Positions 50,360 through 57,726 of a stretch of 64,000 bases of DNA are shown in pieces (positions within the stretch are counted from its first letter, which is position 1; the number at the start of each line of letters is the position of its first letter). Where the stretch lies: positions 262,646-326,645 of the forward strand of contig NZ_DS996355.1 of assembly GCF_000156375.1 (NCBI RefSeq). The letters are read 5' to 3'. This DNA is from Desulfovibrio piger ATCC 29098 (lineage in GTDB: Bacteria; Desulfobacterota; Desulfovibrionia; Desulfovibrionales; Desulfovibrionaceae). Below the pieces are notes generated by a model, which saw only the letters and a list, made by a program, of their open reading frames with translations, did not search any database and had not been told where the DNA came from. Made by a program: the position numbers and the translations under genes.

Positions 50360-50585
50360 GGTAGGCTCCCTTCAGGATCTCTTGTTTTTCTTGGACAAGC
50401 TTGCAAATTTTTCGCAGCTCCTGTGCTGAAAATCCTGCATTAAGCATCACAGCATAGGGCTCAACAAGAGAAATTTTCGCTTCGCCATTCTGGCTTCTTA
50501 CATGGATATGCGGAGCTTTTGTCGGATTTCCTTCATTCGAATAGAAGAAAAATCGATATGCTCCTATATTTAAAATAACTGGCAT
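50343..50585 (-). CDS. DUF4160 domain protein
   Basis: An 80-residue protein; ATG at 50585 follows GGAGAAAGG. The family pattern is FFYSNEGNPTKAPHIHVRSQ, GEAKISLVEPYAVMLNAGFS and the C-terminal VQEKQEILKGAYHDYFA. The conserved His pair in APHIHV is typical. It is the first gene of the DUF4160-DUF2442 pair. Function unknown. Confidence 0.88.
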   Translation of the reverse strand: MPVILNIGAYRFFFYSNEGNPTKAPHIHVRSQNGEAKISLVEPYAVMLNAGFSAQELRKICKLVQEKQEILKGAYHDYFA

Positions 50586-50766
50586 CCTTTCTCCTGTTTT
50601 TGCAAGGATACCGACTTTTTCTCTGGCCGTCCACTGCCTACTCTTCAGAGATTTAAGCAAGGGGATAGCTTTCTTTTTTCATTGCTAATTGTCTGCGCTT
50701 AGTATATTTTTATTAAAATTTTTATATAAAAGCTGGCAGCTCTATTTTACTTGGAAGGAGACAAAA

Positions 50767-51273
50767 ATGGCACTCGATGATAAGGATATTTTTGCAGCGA
50801 TTTTTGCAAAACATGGTAATCAACCCATCGAATACGTCATGGCTGAATACGAGAAGGCCAAACGTCTCAATATGGAGATCGAAAAAAGGCTCATGGAGCA
50901 GGCTGAACCTGTAGCGCCTGTTAAGCCTGTGGCTGCTCCGGTCAAGCAGGTGGCATTGATCCCTGAAATCGAGAAGAAGCCTGTTCCTCAGAAGAAGCAG
51001 TATACGCAGGCGGATCTGAAGTTCGCTCCTGCTACGGCCATTACGGATAAAAGCATCACCTGTTGCCTTTGCGGTAAGCAAGCTCTGACTTTGACTGCTC
51101 GTCACTTGGCCCACCACGAGATCAGCGTAGAGGACTACAAAAAACTTTGTGGCTATGAGCCGACGCAAAAACTCATGGCTCGGGAATATCTCGCAAAGAT
51201 GACGGATAATGCCAGACGTGCCCAGGAAGCCAGAGCTGCGAAGCGTATGGAGAAAGAGGGGCAGGAAGGATAA
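50767..51273 (+). CDS. MucR/Ros-family zinc-finger transcription regulator
   Basis: A 168-residue protein; ATG at 50767 follows AAGGAGACAAAA. The zinc finger is ITCCLCGKQALTLTARHLAH plus the next His, then ISVEDYKKLCGYEPTQKLM, the Ros/MucR pattern. The N-terminal 85 residues have a helical oligomerisation part (QPIEYVMAEYEKAKRLNMEI) and a Pro/Val/Lys linker. MucR proteins bind AT-rich DNA and silence or modulate many genes. Several paralogues are usual in Desulfovibrio-type genomes. A copy on the island may silence its AT-rich genes (inference). Confidence 0.9.
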   Translation: MALDDKDIFAAIFAKHGNQPIEYVMAEYEKAKRLNMEIEKRLMEQAEPVAPVKPVAAPVKQVALIPEIEKKPVPQKKQYTQADLKFAPATAITDKSITCCLCGKQALTLTARHLAHHEISVEDYKKLCGYEPTQKLMAREYLAKMTDNARRAQEARAAKRMEKEGQEG

Positions 51274-51279
51274 GTTGCT

Positions 51280-51316
51280 AAAAGAGCCCGGCTGGGATGA
51301 CCAGTCGGGCTCTTTT
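51280..51316. terminator. Bidirectional terminator after the MucR gene
   Basis: AAAAGAGCCCGGCTGG pairs with CCAGTCGGGCTCTTTT (one mismatch), with a short GATGA loop. It lies between the MucR gene and the convergent gene ending at 51326. Confidence 0.88.
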
Positions 51317-51325
51317 AGTGATGGA

Positions 51326-52036
51326 TTAGTTTGCCAGTCTTCTGCCAGCCTTGCATGAAAGATATACCTCTGGGCCGTCAGGGCCTTCTTCGACATAGGT
51401 GATTTGGTATGTGGCCTCTACCTTACCACCAGCCGAAAGCGAGCCAAAAAAATCAAGAGTTTTTTCTTTTGGGCAGCTGATAAAAACTTGTGCATAGCTT
51501 GGTTTCCGAATGGTAAAGCCGACCATCATGCCTTCTTCCTCCACGAAACCAAGATATTCCCCTTGTGTACTTTGGATTGCCAAAATTTGACTGTCAGAAT
51601 TTTTATGCTGTTTGATTAAATTGACTGCTTTTTCATACATCGTGTCATAGTAATAGCCATCAGCTTTTGCGCTGCCATACTGGTCTGGAGATAGGGAGTT
51701 GTTATGTTGAATGACATACAAGTCTCCTATTCTCAGATAAACAGCTATGGTATAGGCGTCCTCTACGGTGAATCCTTCTTCCTCCATCAAGGCTTTCGCG
51801 CTAGTGTCACGCCCAGACTTCAACCACTGACGCTGGTCATTCAAGATTTGTTTTTTATACGCACCGCTAAGTTTATTATAGACTTCTTTCCAAACAGCTG
51901 AGAGCTCTTGGTCTGCCTGTTTGAAGTAGGGAACTTGTAATAAATCATTGTATTCATTTTCTGTTAATGCATGCGATTTTGTTGGAAAAAACGTTGTCGA
52001 AAGACAGAAAATCAAAATGGCAAATAGATGTTTCAT
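51326..52036 (-). CDS. Exported LprI-like (DUF1311) protein
   Basis: A 236-residue protein with a signal peptide (MKHLFAILIFCLSTTFF, ending near SHA). The mature N-terminus (QADQELSAVWKEVYNKLSGA to ILNDQRQWLKSGRD) is the LprI/DUF1311 helical module found in lysozyme-inhibitor-like proteins. The C-terminal half is beta-rich (GEYLGFVEEEGMMVGFTIRK). It probably acts in the periplasm. ATG is preceded by GGAGGTTAC. Confidence 0.7.
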   Translation of the reverse strand: MKHLFAILIFCLSTTFFPTKSHALTENEYNDLLQVPYFKQADQELSAVWKEVYNKLSGAYKKQILNDQRQWLKSGRDTSAKALMEEEGFTVEDAYTIAVYLRIGDLYVIQHNNSLSPDQYGSAKADGYYYDTMYEKAVNLIKQHKNSDSQILAIQSTQGEYLGFVEEEGMMVGFTIRKPSYAQVFISCPKEKTLDFFGSLSAGGKVEATYQITYVEEGPDGPEVYLSCKAGRRLAN

Positions 52037-52084
52037 TGTAACCTCCTTTTGCCTGATAAATGGTAATCATTAATATATCAAGGT

Positions 52085-52125
52085 TAAAAAAAGGAAGCAA
52101 GTCTGCTGACCTGCTTCCTTTTTTA
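52085..52125. terminator. Strong bidirectional terminator
   Basis: AAAAAAGGAAGCA pairs perfectly with TGCTTCCTTTTTT. It follows the membrane-protein gene on the minus strand. Confidence 0.88.
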
Positions 52126-52129
52126 TTTA

Positions 52130-52450
52130 TTAAAAGAAAACCTTGATGATGATCACTCCGCCAAGAGCCCCACCAATAACACATCCAACCAATTGAGGTA
52201 CGATGAACCAGAAAAATTTTTCCTTTAAGATACTGGCCATGCCACCAGTTGTGATGATGCTGTCGGGTATTGCCAGTTGCCTGATGAAATCGCCAATAAG
52301 GGCACCGATGTAGGCCAAGGGGGCAGCAAGGATAAAAATGCCGATGCGACCAAGCATATTGACATGAACAGGGGGACGCATGTGATCCCCCCCAGCATAC
52401 GCACAAACAAAAGCAAACAGGACAGCGAGAATCGCGTAAAGGGTCTTCAT
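52130..52450 (-). CDS. Small membrane protein of unknown function
   Basis: A 106-residue protein; ATG at 52450 follows AAAGGAGAAGTGT. Three membrane segments occur: LYAILAVLFAFVCAYAG (possibly a signal peptide), IGIFILAAPLAYIGALIG and FIVPQLVGCVIGGALGGVII. A Gly-rich last segment could pack in a small multimeric membrane complex. No family recognised. Confidence 0.65.
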   Translation of the reverse strand: MKTLYAILAVLFAFVCAYAGGDHMRPPVHVNMLGRIGIFILAAPLAYIGALIGDFIRQLAIPDSIITTGGMASILKEKFFWFIVPQLVGCVIGGALGGVIIIKVFF

Positions 52451-52590
52451 ACACTTCTCCTTTGATTGAGGAAAATGAGGTCCAGCAATTTTTGGTAGTG
52501 ATAATTGCATAAAATGTCAAGAATTGGTTTTTATGCTGTTTTTGAAGCCAGCGCTTTCCCTTATTTTTGTACGCAAAAATGGAGGGATAC

Positions 52591-52932
52591 GTGGCTGGGA
52601 CGAAAAAGCAGCGACTCGCGGTCATAGTAGGTGCGAACATTACCGCACGACGAAAACTGCTGGGATGGAATCAGGCGGCCTTTGCCGAACGTTTGGGGAT
52701 GGGAGCAGATTCGCTTTCCAGAATCGAACGTGGCCTTGTCGCTCCTCGCTTTCAACGGTTGGAAGAGATCGCTGAAATCCTGGAATGTTCTGTCGCCGAG
52801 CTGTTTATGACCCAGGAAGATCTGGAGAAGTACCGGATCAACTTTTCGTCCCCAAAGCAGGAAGAACTGCCGACCGTCACTAGGAGTGAAATCATTTTCC
52901 TTGCGGAAAAGATCATCCAGCGTCTGAAATAA
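52591..52932 (+). CDS. XRE-family transcriptional regulator
   Basis: About 113 residues from GTG 52591, preceded by GGAGG 6 nt upstream; an ATG at 52579 gives a slightly longer form but lies within that binding site. The helix-turn-helix is LLGWNQAAFAERLGMGADSL, then SRIERGLVAPRFQRLEEIAE. The C-terminal part is helical (TRSEIIFLAEKIIQRL). It is immediately upstream of the ERF-nuclease-MoxR operon on the same strand and is the best candidate regulator for it. Confidence 0.88.
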   Translation: MAGTKKQRLAVIVGANITARRKLLGWNQAAFAERLGMGADSLSRIERGLVAPRFQRLEEIAEILECSVAELFMTQEDLEKYRINFSSPKQEELPTVTRSEIIFLAEKIIQRLK

Positions 52933-52980
52933 ATAAATCAAAAAATTTCACATATATATTATCAAAAAGAAACACATGTG

Positions 52981-53017
52981 GCCTCGGAGGATTCATCTTC
53001 CGGGGCTTCTTTTTTTC
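52981..53017 (+). terminator. Hairpin and T-run before the ERF gene
   Basis: GCCTCGGAGGA...TTCCGGGGC forms an imperfect stem, followed by TTCTTTTTTT, and then the ERF binding site AGGGAGGTCTC. It can end the XRE transcript or attenuate the operon. Confidence 0.65.
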
Positions 53018-53031
53018 CGTAGGGAGGTCTC

Positions 53032-53745
53032 ATGCTGGAATACTGTTCTGCTGAAATATCGGAACTGGCCAAGGCTCTTATCGCGGTACAGCGCGAATTG
53101 TTGCCTGCGGCCAGAGATGGCACCAATCCTTTCACCCGAAGCAATTACGCCACGCTCAACTCGGTCATGGAGGCTTGCCGTGATGTCCTTCTCGCACATG
53201 GTATCTGGATGACCCAGCTTCCTGTTCCTGCACCTGTGGAGCTTGGTCCGGGACATATCGGTTTGCTGACGAAACTCACACATGCGGAATCCGGTCAGTG
53301 GCAAAGCTCATTGGCAGTCGTTCCTCTGCCAAAAGCTGATCCGCAGGGGATGGGCAGTGCCATCACCTATGCCAGACGGTATGCTCTGACAGCCATGCTG
53401 GGCATAATCACAGAGGAGGATGACGATGGAGAAGCCGCAAAAATGCAACCGAAAACATCTGGACGCGTGAAACAGCCTAGAAATGGGGCTCAGGTGCAAA
53501 AAAGCTTTCAGGACAGACGAACACAGGCGGATAAAGTTTCAGGCACCTCAAAACGGCAATATGGACATTTCGCTGATCTCCCCCAGCTGGATGGCGTGAG
53601 CTATCAGATAGTCAGCTCACAGGATGGAAGGGAGTGCATCGTGGCTACAGGAGATACCCAGACTCGTAGTGAAATATTAGCGGGAGCGGGTTTTCGTTGG
53701 AACGCACAGCGCAAGTTCTGGTGGAAGTATGCCGGAACTGCCTAA
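53032..53745 (+). CDS. ERF-family single-strand annealing protein
   Basis: A 237-residue protein. The ERF core is TRSNYATLNSVMEACRDVLL, ESGQWQSSLAVVPLPKADPQ and the hallmark GMGSAITYARRYALTAMLGI, ending in the acidic TEEDDDGEAA. The C-terminal 75 residues (after a Lys/Gln linker) form a small domain with AGAGFRWNAQRKFWWKYAG, also found at the ends of other phage recombination proteins. ERF proteins pair complementary single strands, working with a partner nuclease; the next gene is a nuclease. Confidence 0.9.
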   Translation: MLEYCSAEISELAKALIAVQRELLPAARDGTNPFTRSNYATLNSVMEACRDVLLAHGIWMTQLPVPAPVELGPGHIGLLTKLTHAESGQWQSSLAVVPLPKADPQGMGSAITYARRYALTAMLGIITEEDDDGEAAKMQPKTSGRVKQPRNGAQVQKSFQDRRTQADKVSGTSKRQYGHFADLPQLDGVSYQIVSSQDGRECIVATGDTQTRSEILAGAGFRWNAQRKFWWKYAGTA

Positions 53746-53760
53746 CCTGAAGGAGAGGAC

Positions 53761-55026
53761 ATGACCCCCTCATCTCTTGTACGAGAGAAAGCCCTGCTGG
53801 AAGTGATTCGGCAGGGCTTTCTCGTTTCTTCACGTTCCCAGACGCATACCATGCTTGGAGATCGTACCTCATATGTCGGTATGAGCGATGTGGGCAAGTA
53901 TCTGGAATGTCCCCGGGCTGCGGTGGCTTCCAGGATCTTTCCTGAGCCGGAAAACCTTGATCGCCTGCTTCCTCTGCAACGTGGTCACTGGTTTGAACAG
54001 GGTATCGGGGAAGGATTATCTGCGCTTGGCCTGCGTGTTCTCCCTCAGCTGGAGATCGACTGGATATACAAGGATACACCCATCCGGGCACATCTGGATT
54101 TCACCCTGGTATGGGATTCCCCCAGGAAGGCGGTTCGTATTCTGGAGGTAAAAAGTACGGAAAACATTCCTACAGAACCATACCCATCACACCTGATCCA
54201 GGTCAAAGGACAAACGAGCCTTCTGGCTGCCTTGTGGCATCAACCTGTTTTCTCCGTGAGGAACACTTCCGGGGAACAGATATGCCATACCCGAACCTTT
54301 CCGGAGATATGCAAGCTGCAATGGGGACTGATCATACCGGATACTCCAGAGGAAATCGATCTGGAAGGCTGGTTGCTCTACCTGTCCATGAAAGATTGTC
54401 GGGCATTTGGCCCATTTGTTCCGGGGAAAGGGACTCTGGAAGCTGTAGGCAAAATAGCTGAACAATTCTGGATGGATACCTGTTCATGCAGACAACAGCA
54501 GCGTGAACTGGATGCTCTCCGTTATGCCAGGGGATTCCATCTTCTGTGCGCTACCTGCGCATTCAATGAGGGATGTCCCAAGTTCCGTCAGGGGGATTTT
54601 CAACCGCAATGGGAACTTGCTGTGACCAGACTTGAACAGCTCAAGGAAGAACGTTCCACCCTGGATATCCGTATCAAGGAGATCGAAAGCGCTCTCAAAC
54701 AGGCGCATCAACTCGCATCCACTACGGATTGGATAAGTACAGGACAGCATCGTTTTCGTCTGGGTATGTCATCTGGCCGACGTACTCTGGATCGCAAGGG
54801 TTTGGCACAGGAATTGGCGCATATCTTCCATGAGGAAGGTCTTGATCATATCGATGTGGACGCATTGTTCCAGCGGCATGAGCAGGAAGGAAAGCCTGTT
54901 GCCCGTTTGTCCATCACTTCCATCCACTGCAACCCCTCATTCTGTAAGGAGACATCATGGGATACTACTCTGAAGTTGGCCTCACCATTTCTGCCGCAGG
55001 CTACAAGCAGCTCACTGGAAAACTGA
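53761..55026 (+). CDS. Cas4/RecB-like PD-(D/E)XK nuclease
   Basis: A 421-residue protein; ATG follows GGAGAGGAC. The nuclease core is DTPIRAHLDFTLVWDSP (metal-binding Asp) and RILEVKSTENIP (E-x-K), followed by HLIQVKGQTSLLAALWH. Cys residues at YLECPRAAV and LLCATCAFNEGCPKF could hold an iron-sulfur cluster, as in Cas4/AddB. The last 70 bp overlap the next gene, and the C-terminal 23 residues look unlike the rest, so the natural end may be slightly earlier. It probably makes 3' single strands for ERF. Confidence 0.85.
   Translation: MTPSSLVREKALLEVIRQGFLVSSRSQTHTMLGDRTSYVGMSDVGKYLECPRAAVASRIFPEPENLDRLLPLQRGHWFEQGIGEGLSALGLRVLPQLEIDWIYKDTPIRAHLDFTLVWDSPRKAVRILEVKSTENIPTEPYPSHLIQVKGQTSLLAALWHQPVFSVRNTSGEQICHTRTFPEICKLQWGLIIPDTPEEIDLEGWLLYLSMKDCRAFGPFVPGKGTLEAVGKIAEQFWMDTCSCRQQQRELDALRYARGFHLLCATCAFNEGCPKFRQGDFQPQWELAVTRLEQLKEERSTLDIRIKEIESALKQAHQLASTTDWISTGQHRFRLGMSSGRRTLDRKGLAQELAHIFHEEGLDHIDVDALFQRHEQEGKPVARLSITSIHCNPSFCKETSWDTTLKLASPFLPQATSSSLEN
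53785..53823 (+). promoter_or_regulatory. Terminator-like hairpin within the nuclease gene 5' end
   Basis: GAGAAAGCCCTGC pairs perfectly with GCAGGGCTTTCTC around a 13-nt loop, followed by GTTTCTTC. It lies 24 bp inside the coding sequence. In RNA it would form only when ribosomes are absent from codons 8-21, so it could act as an attenuator. Confidence 0.6.
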
Positions 55027-55328
55027 CAACGCTGGAAGATTCGGAACTGCGCACAGTTGTCGAAAACCTGTTGGCGCATGCGGATACCCACTACACGAGC
55101 AAAGAAGGCGATCAGCTCTGGTTCTGGAACTGGACCAAGTGGTACAGCACGTTTCCCGAGATCAACTGGCTGCAAGCACAGCTCAACGAACTCGATGCCC
55201 AGGACTTCTACTTCATTCGGATTGGAGAGGAATTCGATGATGTGGAGACAGACGGTAGCTGGTGCGAGAATCCTTTTGAAATGGAGGTGTCCCGTGGCAT
55301 CTCCATGAGAGAAGCTATTGAAGCGTGA
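54957..55328 (+). CDS. Small acidic hypothetical protein
   Basis: A 123-residue protein; ATG follows AAGGAGACATC. MGYYSEVGLTISAAGYKQLT, a Trp-rich centre (DQLWFWNWTKWYSTFPEINW) and EEFDDVETDGSW suggest a small alpha/beta fold. Similar acidic proteins occur on phages and integrative elements next to recombination genes; I cannot name the family. Its acidity would allow a DNA-mimic role, but that is only a possibility. Confidence 0.7.
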   Translation: MGYYSEVGLTISAAGYKQLTGKLTTLEDSELRTVVENLLAHADTHYTSKEGDQLWFWNWTKWYSTFPEINWLQAQLNELDAQDFYFIRIGEEFDDVETDGSWCENPFEMEVSRGISMREAIEA

Positions 55329-55353
55329 TCTGTACACCTTTCCTATTCACCCC

Positions 55354-55394
55354 AAGATCCCTGGTTTCCCATACGGAGGCCAGGGATCTTTTTT
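55354..55394 (+). terminator. Terminator-like hairpin before the MoxR gene
   Basis: AAGATCCCTGG pairs with CCAGGGATCTT around a 15-nt loop, followed by TTTTC. The MoxR binding site AAGGAG begins right after. It would reduce transcription of the MoxR-DUF3150-VWA genes unless antitermination occurs. Confidence 0.75.
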
Positions 55395-55407
55395 CAAGGA
55401 GATGACG

Positions 55408-56712
55408 ATGCAAACCATATCTGACGAATTGAGCCGGCTTCAGGTCATCGAACTGGATGCTGGCCAGATTTTTAGCGGCAATCCTTCCGGTACTCCCATC
55501 AAGGGATATGCCACCCCCTCTCTGTATACCCCCAGGCTGGACCCCAATTACCTGTTCCATGAATCCAGCAGGGACATCATCGTCTGGCTGCTTTCCCCGG
55601 AGGAACCCCTGTATATCTTTGGCCCTTCCGGTTGCGGGAAAACATCGTGTGTCAAACAACTGGCTGCACGCTTGAACTATCCCCTGTTCGAAGTGACGGG
55701 ACACGGCAGGTTGGAGTTCGCTGATCTCACAGGACATTTGACCGTGCATGAAGGGAGCATGTCCTACGAATACGGACCACTTGCGCTTGCTATGCGTTAC
55801 GGAGGCATCTGTCTGGTCAATGAGCTGGATATGGCTTCACCGGAAGTCGCAGCAGGACTGCATGGTATCCTGGACGGTTCTCCTCTGTGTATCCCGGAAA
55901 ATGGTGGGGAACTCATCATCCCTCATCCTATGTTCCGATTCGTGGCTACAGCCAATACCAATGGCGCAGGGGATGACTCCGGTCTTTACCAGGGAACTCA
56001 GCGACAGAACCTGGCTTTCACGGATCGATTCATCCTTTGCGAGATGGGCTACCCTGATTCCTCTGTGGAAAAGAAGCTCTTACGGGATCGCTATCCGACG
56101 TTGCCCGTATCCCTGTGTGAAACGATGGTGGACTATGCCAATGAAGTCCGCAGGTTGTTCATGGGAGAGGTGAGTGGAAGCAGTCTGAGCGGCAGCATCG
56201 AGATCACGTTCTCCACACGCAGTCTTTTGCGCTGGGGCGCTTTGACCTTGCGTTTCCAGCCACTGGCAAAACAGGGAATCCAGCCGGTGACATATGCTTT
56301 GGACAGAGCTCTTGCCTACAGGGCTTCACGTGAGACCAGAGCCATGCTGCATGAACTGGCTCAACGCATGTTTCCGCATCTGACAGGGAATGGAAGCGAT
56401 CTGCTCATGGGAGAGGAAGCACTCGGGTTCGTGAAGCTGCATTGCCAGCGGAGTAGTGCTGTTCCCTATCCCCGTATCTTCCTGCGCAAGGAATACGTAC
56501 TGGATGGGCAAACTCTGACCAAGGATTGGGTAGGCGATGCTGGTGCTGAAGGACTGACGATTACCTGGGGACGTACTGGACAAAGCGGACAGCAGCATTT
56601 TGTTCCTGTGGATACCTGCAAAGACAAAAGCCCTATACTGGAACTGACATCCCGAGCCGCCAAAAAGTTGCGTGAAGGGTATGCCCTCATCAAAACCAAA
56701 AGCTCCATTTAG
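55408..56712 (+). CDS. MoxR/CobS-like AAA+ ATPase with C-terminal WGR domain
   Basis: A 434-residue protein; ATG 55408 lies 6 nt after AAGGAG. Walker A is YIFGPSGCGKTSCVKQL (about 70), Walker B is GICLVNELDMASPEV (about 135), sensor 1 is VATANTNGAGDDSG (about 180), and QNLAFTDRFILCEMGYPD carries the Arg finger region. The C-terminus (about 370-434) resembles a WGR domain: LTITWGRTGQSGQQHF and AAKKLREGYALI. CobS-like MoxR ATPases remodel partner complexes together with VWA proteins, which here are two genes downstream. Not a cobalamin enzyme by context, since no cob genes are near. Confidence 0.88.
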   Translation: MQTISDELSRLQVIELDAGQIFSGNPSGTPIKGYATPSLYTPRLDPNYLFHESSRDIIVWLLSPEEPLYIFGPSGCGKTSCVKQLAARLNYPLFEVTGHGRLEFADLTGHLTVHEGSMSYEYGPLALAMRYGGICLVNELDMASPEVAAGLHGILDGSPLCIPENGGELIIPHPMFRFVATANTNGAGDDSGLYQGTQRQNLAFTDRFILCEMGYPDSSVEKKLLRDRYPTLPVSLCETMVDYANEVRRLFMGEVSGSSLSGSIEITFSTRSLLRWGALTLRFQPLAKQGIQPVTYALDRALAYRASRETRAMLHELAQRMFPHLTGNGSDLLMGEEALGFVKLHCQRSSAVPYPRIFLRKEYVLDGQTLTKDWVGDAGAEGLTITWGRTGQSGQQHFVPVDTCKDKSPILELTSRAAKKLREGYALIKTKSSI

Positions 56713-56721
56713 GAGGATCAT

Positions 56722-57726
56722 ATGACCCAGATCATTTCCGATATCCGCATCCTGGACAATCTGCTGGCTCTGAACCTGGATATCAGTCTCTGGTCAGCTC
56801 GGAAAAAAATGACCGTGGAAGACTTTGGTGGCGCTGAACTCCCTCCCGAAGACCTGGCTTCTTTGGGTTCCAAGCGTATCGCCGATCCCAGTTCGTTGAA
56901 GATCTTCTCCACCTTGAAAGCCCGTGCTTTCAGTTTTCTGGACAGGCATGGAGTACGTTTCATGTCTGGTTGGGCTATCCCGGAAGAGAAAGCTGGTGCC
57001 ATCATTCAGGAACTGGTGGCCATCCGAGACGAATTCCTGCGGGAAAAAGAAGCATTCCTGGCGGATTATGATGAATCCGTCAAAGCCTGGATAGACAAGC
57101 ATTCCCAGTGGTCGGAAATCATCCGAGATTCCACGGTAAGTCCTGAATATGTCCGGGCTCGCATGGACTTTCGCTGGCAGCTGTACAAGGTATCCCCCCT
57201 GGAGCAGCATCCTGATGAAAAGGCAGTTCTGGAATCTGGTCTGGCGGAAGAAGTGGAAGGGCTCGGTAACACTCTTTTCGATGATCTGTCCCGGACTGCA
57301 AAGGATATCTGGAAGCGTGTTTATGAGGGAAGGACAGAAGTGACTCACAAGGCCCTGTCACCTTTGCGCACTCTCCAATCCAAACTGGTAGGCCTCAGCT
57401 TTGTGGAACCTCATGTGAGCCCTGTGGCTGATATCATCCAGTCCGCTCTGGATAGAATGCCCAAAAGAGGGAATATCACAGGAAGCGATTTGATCCTCCT
57501 GCAAGGTCTTGTCTGTCTTCTCAAGGACAGTCATGCGCTCATCCTCCATGCCCAGAAAGTCATCGAAGGAAATTCGACCTGTTCCGTTCTGGATGCGTTG
57601 CTCAAAAAGGATGAAAGCGTTCAGCCGGATGAGGACAATCCTTTCGGGACTGCTGAGTTGCCTGTGTTGCCGGAAGTCGTTTCCGCACCGGTACTTCCTG
57701 AGATTCCCAGCATGGGGTTGTGGTAA
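56722..57726 (+). CDS. DUF3150 domain protein
   Basis: A 334-residue helical protein. DISLWSARKKMTVEDFGGAE, ELPPEDLASLGSKRIADPSS, LKIFSTLKARAFSFLDRHGV and GWAIPEEKAGAIIQELVAIR are the DUF3150 pattern. It lies 9 bp after the MoxR gene and overlaps the VWA gene by 1 bp. DUF3150 proteins are usually found between CobS-like and CobT-like genes on integrative elements and plasmids. They probably bridge the ATPase and the VWA protein; function not shown. Confidence 0.88.
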   Translation: MTQIISDIRILDNLLALNLDISLWSARKKMTVEDFGGAELPPEDLASLGSKRIADPSSLKIFSTLKARAFSFLDRHGVRFMSGWAIPEEKAGAIIQELVAIRDEFLREKEAFLADYDESVKAWIDKHSQWSEIIRDSTVSPEYVRARMDFRWQLYKVSPLEQHPDEKAVLESGLAEEVEGLGNTLFDDLSRTAKDIWKRVYEGRTEVTHKALSPLRTLQSKLVGLSFVEPHVSPVADIIQSALDRMPKRGNITGSDLILLQGLVCLLKDSHALILHAQKVIEGNSTCSVLDALLKKDESVQPDEDNPFGTAELPVLPEVVSAPVLPEIPSMGLW

